Positions 40,791-42,498 of a DNA stretch of 42,498 nucleotides are shown piece by piece. The notes below the pieces were generated by a model, which was not told the DNA's origin, ran no database searches, and saw only the letters and a program-made list of their open reading frames with translations. A program made the position numbers and the translations under genes. Origin of the DNA: Phocaeicola_A sp045647865 (GTDB lineage Bacteria > Bacteroidota > Bacteroidia > Bacteroidales > Bacteroidaceae); contig JAZRMW010000019.1 of NCBI GenBank assembly GCA_045647865.1, positions 1-42,498 of the forward strand, read 5' to 3'. How positions within the stretch are numbered: the first letter of the stretch is position 1; each line of letters starts with the position of its first letter.

Positions 40791-42498
40791 AACTCCCGGC
40801 ACTCCTTGCGATAAGCCTTCACGGAATTGACCGACAGACAGGCTGCACGGGCCATCATCTCTACATCGTCCAGCCCGAGAGCCATCAGGTAACACATGGT
40901 GAGTTTTTTCCGTTCCAATTCGCATTTCTCCAGTTTCTCAGCCAATGAGGGATTCTCCTGTTCCAACAAATTCCGCAACATCGGCAGATACTCTGATGGT
41001 TTGATACTATAGCGTGTCCTTTTCTCTTCGGGCAATCTCAATTGTAACAGCATATCTATTGCAACAGAATCATATCCACACAGCATAAAGTGTTCTATCC
41101 GCCTGTCAATCTCCTGTTGCCTCTCCAATTCAGCCAACTGTTTGGTTTGTTTCTCCAACAGTCGTTCCTGTTTTTTTACATGTTGCAGCAATTCGTGTTC
41201 CGCATGTTTCCCATCACGGAATTTTTCCTTCTGTTCGCGAAGATCGTTCTCCTTCTGTTTGTTACAATTTCTCAAACGTTCGATTACCTTATCTCGCCTG
41301 TCCAATTGATGTTGATGCTCCGCTTTCATACGTTCAATAGCATTCATTTGGTTAGAAAAGGCCCCCATCACACGTCCAAGTTCAGCATGAGTCTTACCTA
41401 ATGTGGCAGAGACTTCATTCAGTTCCTGTTTCCGTTCATCCAACTGGGCACCCATCACATCCATTTGATTGCTATGCTTCCGCTTCATATACCTTATTAT
41501 ATATATAGTTACCATTACTACGACAACAAGTCCAATACCCCACAACCATAGCCAACGGTGTATCGCATGGTTCTCCTGCTTCAACCCTTGATTTGCCAAT
41601 TTGTGAGGGATAACCGCCACTTCAGTTGTCTTTCTACGCAAGGTAATGTCACTGTCGTACTGGCGATAAAGATTGTGGTAGTGAAAGGCAGAGTCTATTT
41701 GTTCCATAGCCCTGTATATTTTATACAGTCGCAGGTATCCCCCACACACCGTCAGACTATCGTCACTTGTCAGAACCTGGCGACCAAAACAAAGGGCCTT
41801 ATCAAACTCCCTTTTCTCATAATAGAGAGTTGTCAAGGCGGAATACAATGTATGAAGATAATTAGAGTCTGTCATATTTTCCATACATTCCTGTAGCAAC
41901 TTTTCTGCTTCAGAATAGTTTTCACCTTCAATTAAAAATGTGGCATAGTTTTGTAGCAGCAAATAGTAATTTCTCTCCTTCCCATCACACAAATTGTCTT
42001 TATATAACAAGCCATATTCATAATAGACTCTGGCACTATCTTTCATACCGAGCATTTTATACATACGCGCGATTTGTCCACAAACCGTAACCGCATAATG
42101 AACTGAATCCCCTAACAAATTGCATTCATACGATTTTCTATAATAAGTTAATGCACTTTCATACATTCCTTGTTTTCCTAACAACGAAGCATAATGAGAG
42201 TACAGCAAAGCCTTGTACTGATGATCTTCCACACCATCAAAAGCCTGTTCACTACCCACAAAAGCCTCCACAGCCTGTTCCACCTGATGATTCTGTTTAT
42301 GCACCAGCCCCTTATATAATAAGGACAAAGCCAAACGATGGCGGTCATCACTCCCGATATAGTATTCCACTGCTACATTGATGAGCGAATCACTTTCCAA
42401 AGGGATACGACATTTGTGCATGGCCTGCGTTCGGAGCAGGGCATACCGCGCCCGTTGTTCTCCGGTCAAATCCTCCCTCAATGCCAGACATTGCAAAC
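40763..42498 (-). CDS. TPR / transmembrane / coiled-coil / HTH regulator (5' end outside window)
   Basis: At least 577 codons are visible; the true start is beyond the window edge. The N-terminal half is tetratricopeptide-like (LALSLLYKGLVHKQNHQVEQ; YKALLYSHYASLLGKQGMYE; NYSEAEKLLQECMENM). A single transmembrane helix follows (about 309-332, WLWLWGIGLVVVVMVTIYII). Next is a long coiled coil (about 340-460, Glu/Lys/Gln-rich). The C-terminus has a helix-turn-helix-like end (MARAACLSVNSVKAYRKECR). The layout is that of Bacteroidota regulators with an extracytoplasmic TPR sensor and a cytoplasmic DNA-binding tail. No ligand is visible. The last residues are from a word repeat. Confidence 0.82.
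   Translation of the reverse strand, partial: LQCLALREDLTGEQRARYALLRTQAMHKCRIPLESDSLINVAVEYYIGSDDRHRLALSLLYKGLVHKQNHQVEQAVEAFVGSEQAFDGVEDHQYKALLYSHYASLLGKQGMYESALTYYRKSYECNLLGDSVHYAVTVCGQIARMYKMLGMKDSARVYYEYGLLYKDNLCDGKERNYYLLLQNYATFLIEGENYSEAEKLLQECMENMTDSNYLHTLYSALTTLYYEKREFDKALCFGRQVLTSDDSLTVCGGYLRLYKIYRAMEQIDSAFHYHNLYRQYDSDITLRRKTTEVAVIPHKLANQGLKQENHAIHRWLWLWGIGLVVVVMVTIYIIRYMKRKHSNQMDVMGAQLDERKQELNEVSATLGKTHAELGRVMGAFSNQMNAIERMKAEHQHQLDRRDKVIERLRNCNKQKENDLREQKEKFRDGKHAEHELLQHVKKQERLLEKQTKQLAELERQQEIDRRIEHFMLCGYDSVAIDMLLQLRLPEEKRTRYSIKPSEYLPMLRNLLEQENPSLAEKLEKCELERKKLTMCYLMALGLDDVEMMARAACLSVNSVKAYRKECRELVQGSRFKL

Overview
This 42.5 kb window is a chromosomal segment of a gut-type Bacteroidales bacterium, most likely Bacteroides or Phocaeicola. 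Five things point there: (i) promoters of the Bacteroidota housekeeping form, TTTG, about 20 bp, then TAnnTTTG, seen clearly before psd, dnaE, trxA, the tRNA genes and a methyltransferase; (ii) weak or absent Shine-Dalgarno sites; (iii) families typical of the phylum (DUF4834, DUF4827, a THUMP-like methyltransferase, an SO_0444-type Cu/Zn permease with a fused HMA domain); (iv) secreted dockerin/cohesin-like proteins; (v) housekeeping genes of recognisable Bacteroides type. No phage, intact insertion sequence, CRISPR array, rRNA operon or resistance gene was seen. The genus is an inference.

Layout. 1-2.8 kb: two secreted proteins on the minus strand (one cut by the window edge, one with a dockerin-like pair between two cohesin-like domains), then a 730 bp spacer with a tandem array of 22-bp palindromic units. 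2.8-4.7 kb: DUF4834, pssA and psd (phosphatidylethanolamine synthesis), divergent from dnaE. 4.7-9.5 kb: dnaE, a duplicated trxA promoter, trxA and a small acidic protein. 9.6-11.3 kb, minus strand: tRNA-Gly, tRNA-Tyr, ribH and a membrane-anchored TPR protein. 11.5-15.3 kb: recF, a DUF721 gene, a histidine-kinase remnant, a YgjP-like metalloprotease and a metal-efflux permease. 15.4-23.2 kb: tRNA-Met, THUMP-like methyltransferase, cation/Ca2+ antiporter, GNAT-like protein, parE, coaD and an S41 peptidase.

23.2-25.0 kb is the least ordinary stretch: a repeat-rich, AT-rich island with one unknown secreted protein, two further 22-24 bp repeat arrays, a 23-bp perfect inverted repeat and possible gene remnants. 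25.0-31.1 kb, minus strand: threonine aldolase-like enzyme, glmM, DUF4827 lipoprotein, NrnA-like DHH phosphoesterase, ybeY and an SpmA-SpmB-type membrane protein. 31.2-37.9 kb, plus strand: SUI1/eIF1-like factor, rsfS, ftsH, cdsA and clpB. 38.0-42.5 kb: a cysteine-repeat lipoprotein, mtaB, a glycosyltransferase and the 3' part of a membrane-bound TPR/HTH regulator.

Most genes are core functions: replication and repair (dnaE, recF, parE), phospholipid synthesis (pssA, psd, cdsA), proteostasis (ftsH, clpB, trxA, S41), translation (rsfS, ybeY, mtaB, tRNAs) and cofactors (ribH, coaD). Novelty lies in the spacers: three unrelated-sequence arrays that share a 22-24 bp period and palindromic cores, a 50-bp element found beside two of them, short 'word' repeats that sometimes run into the 3' ends of genes, and a duplicated promoter. 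No previously undescribed multi-gene system is convincingly visible.
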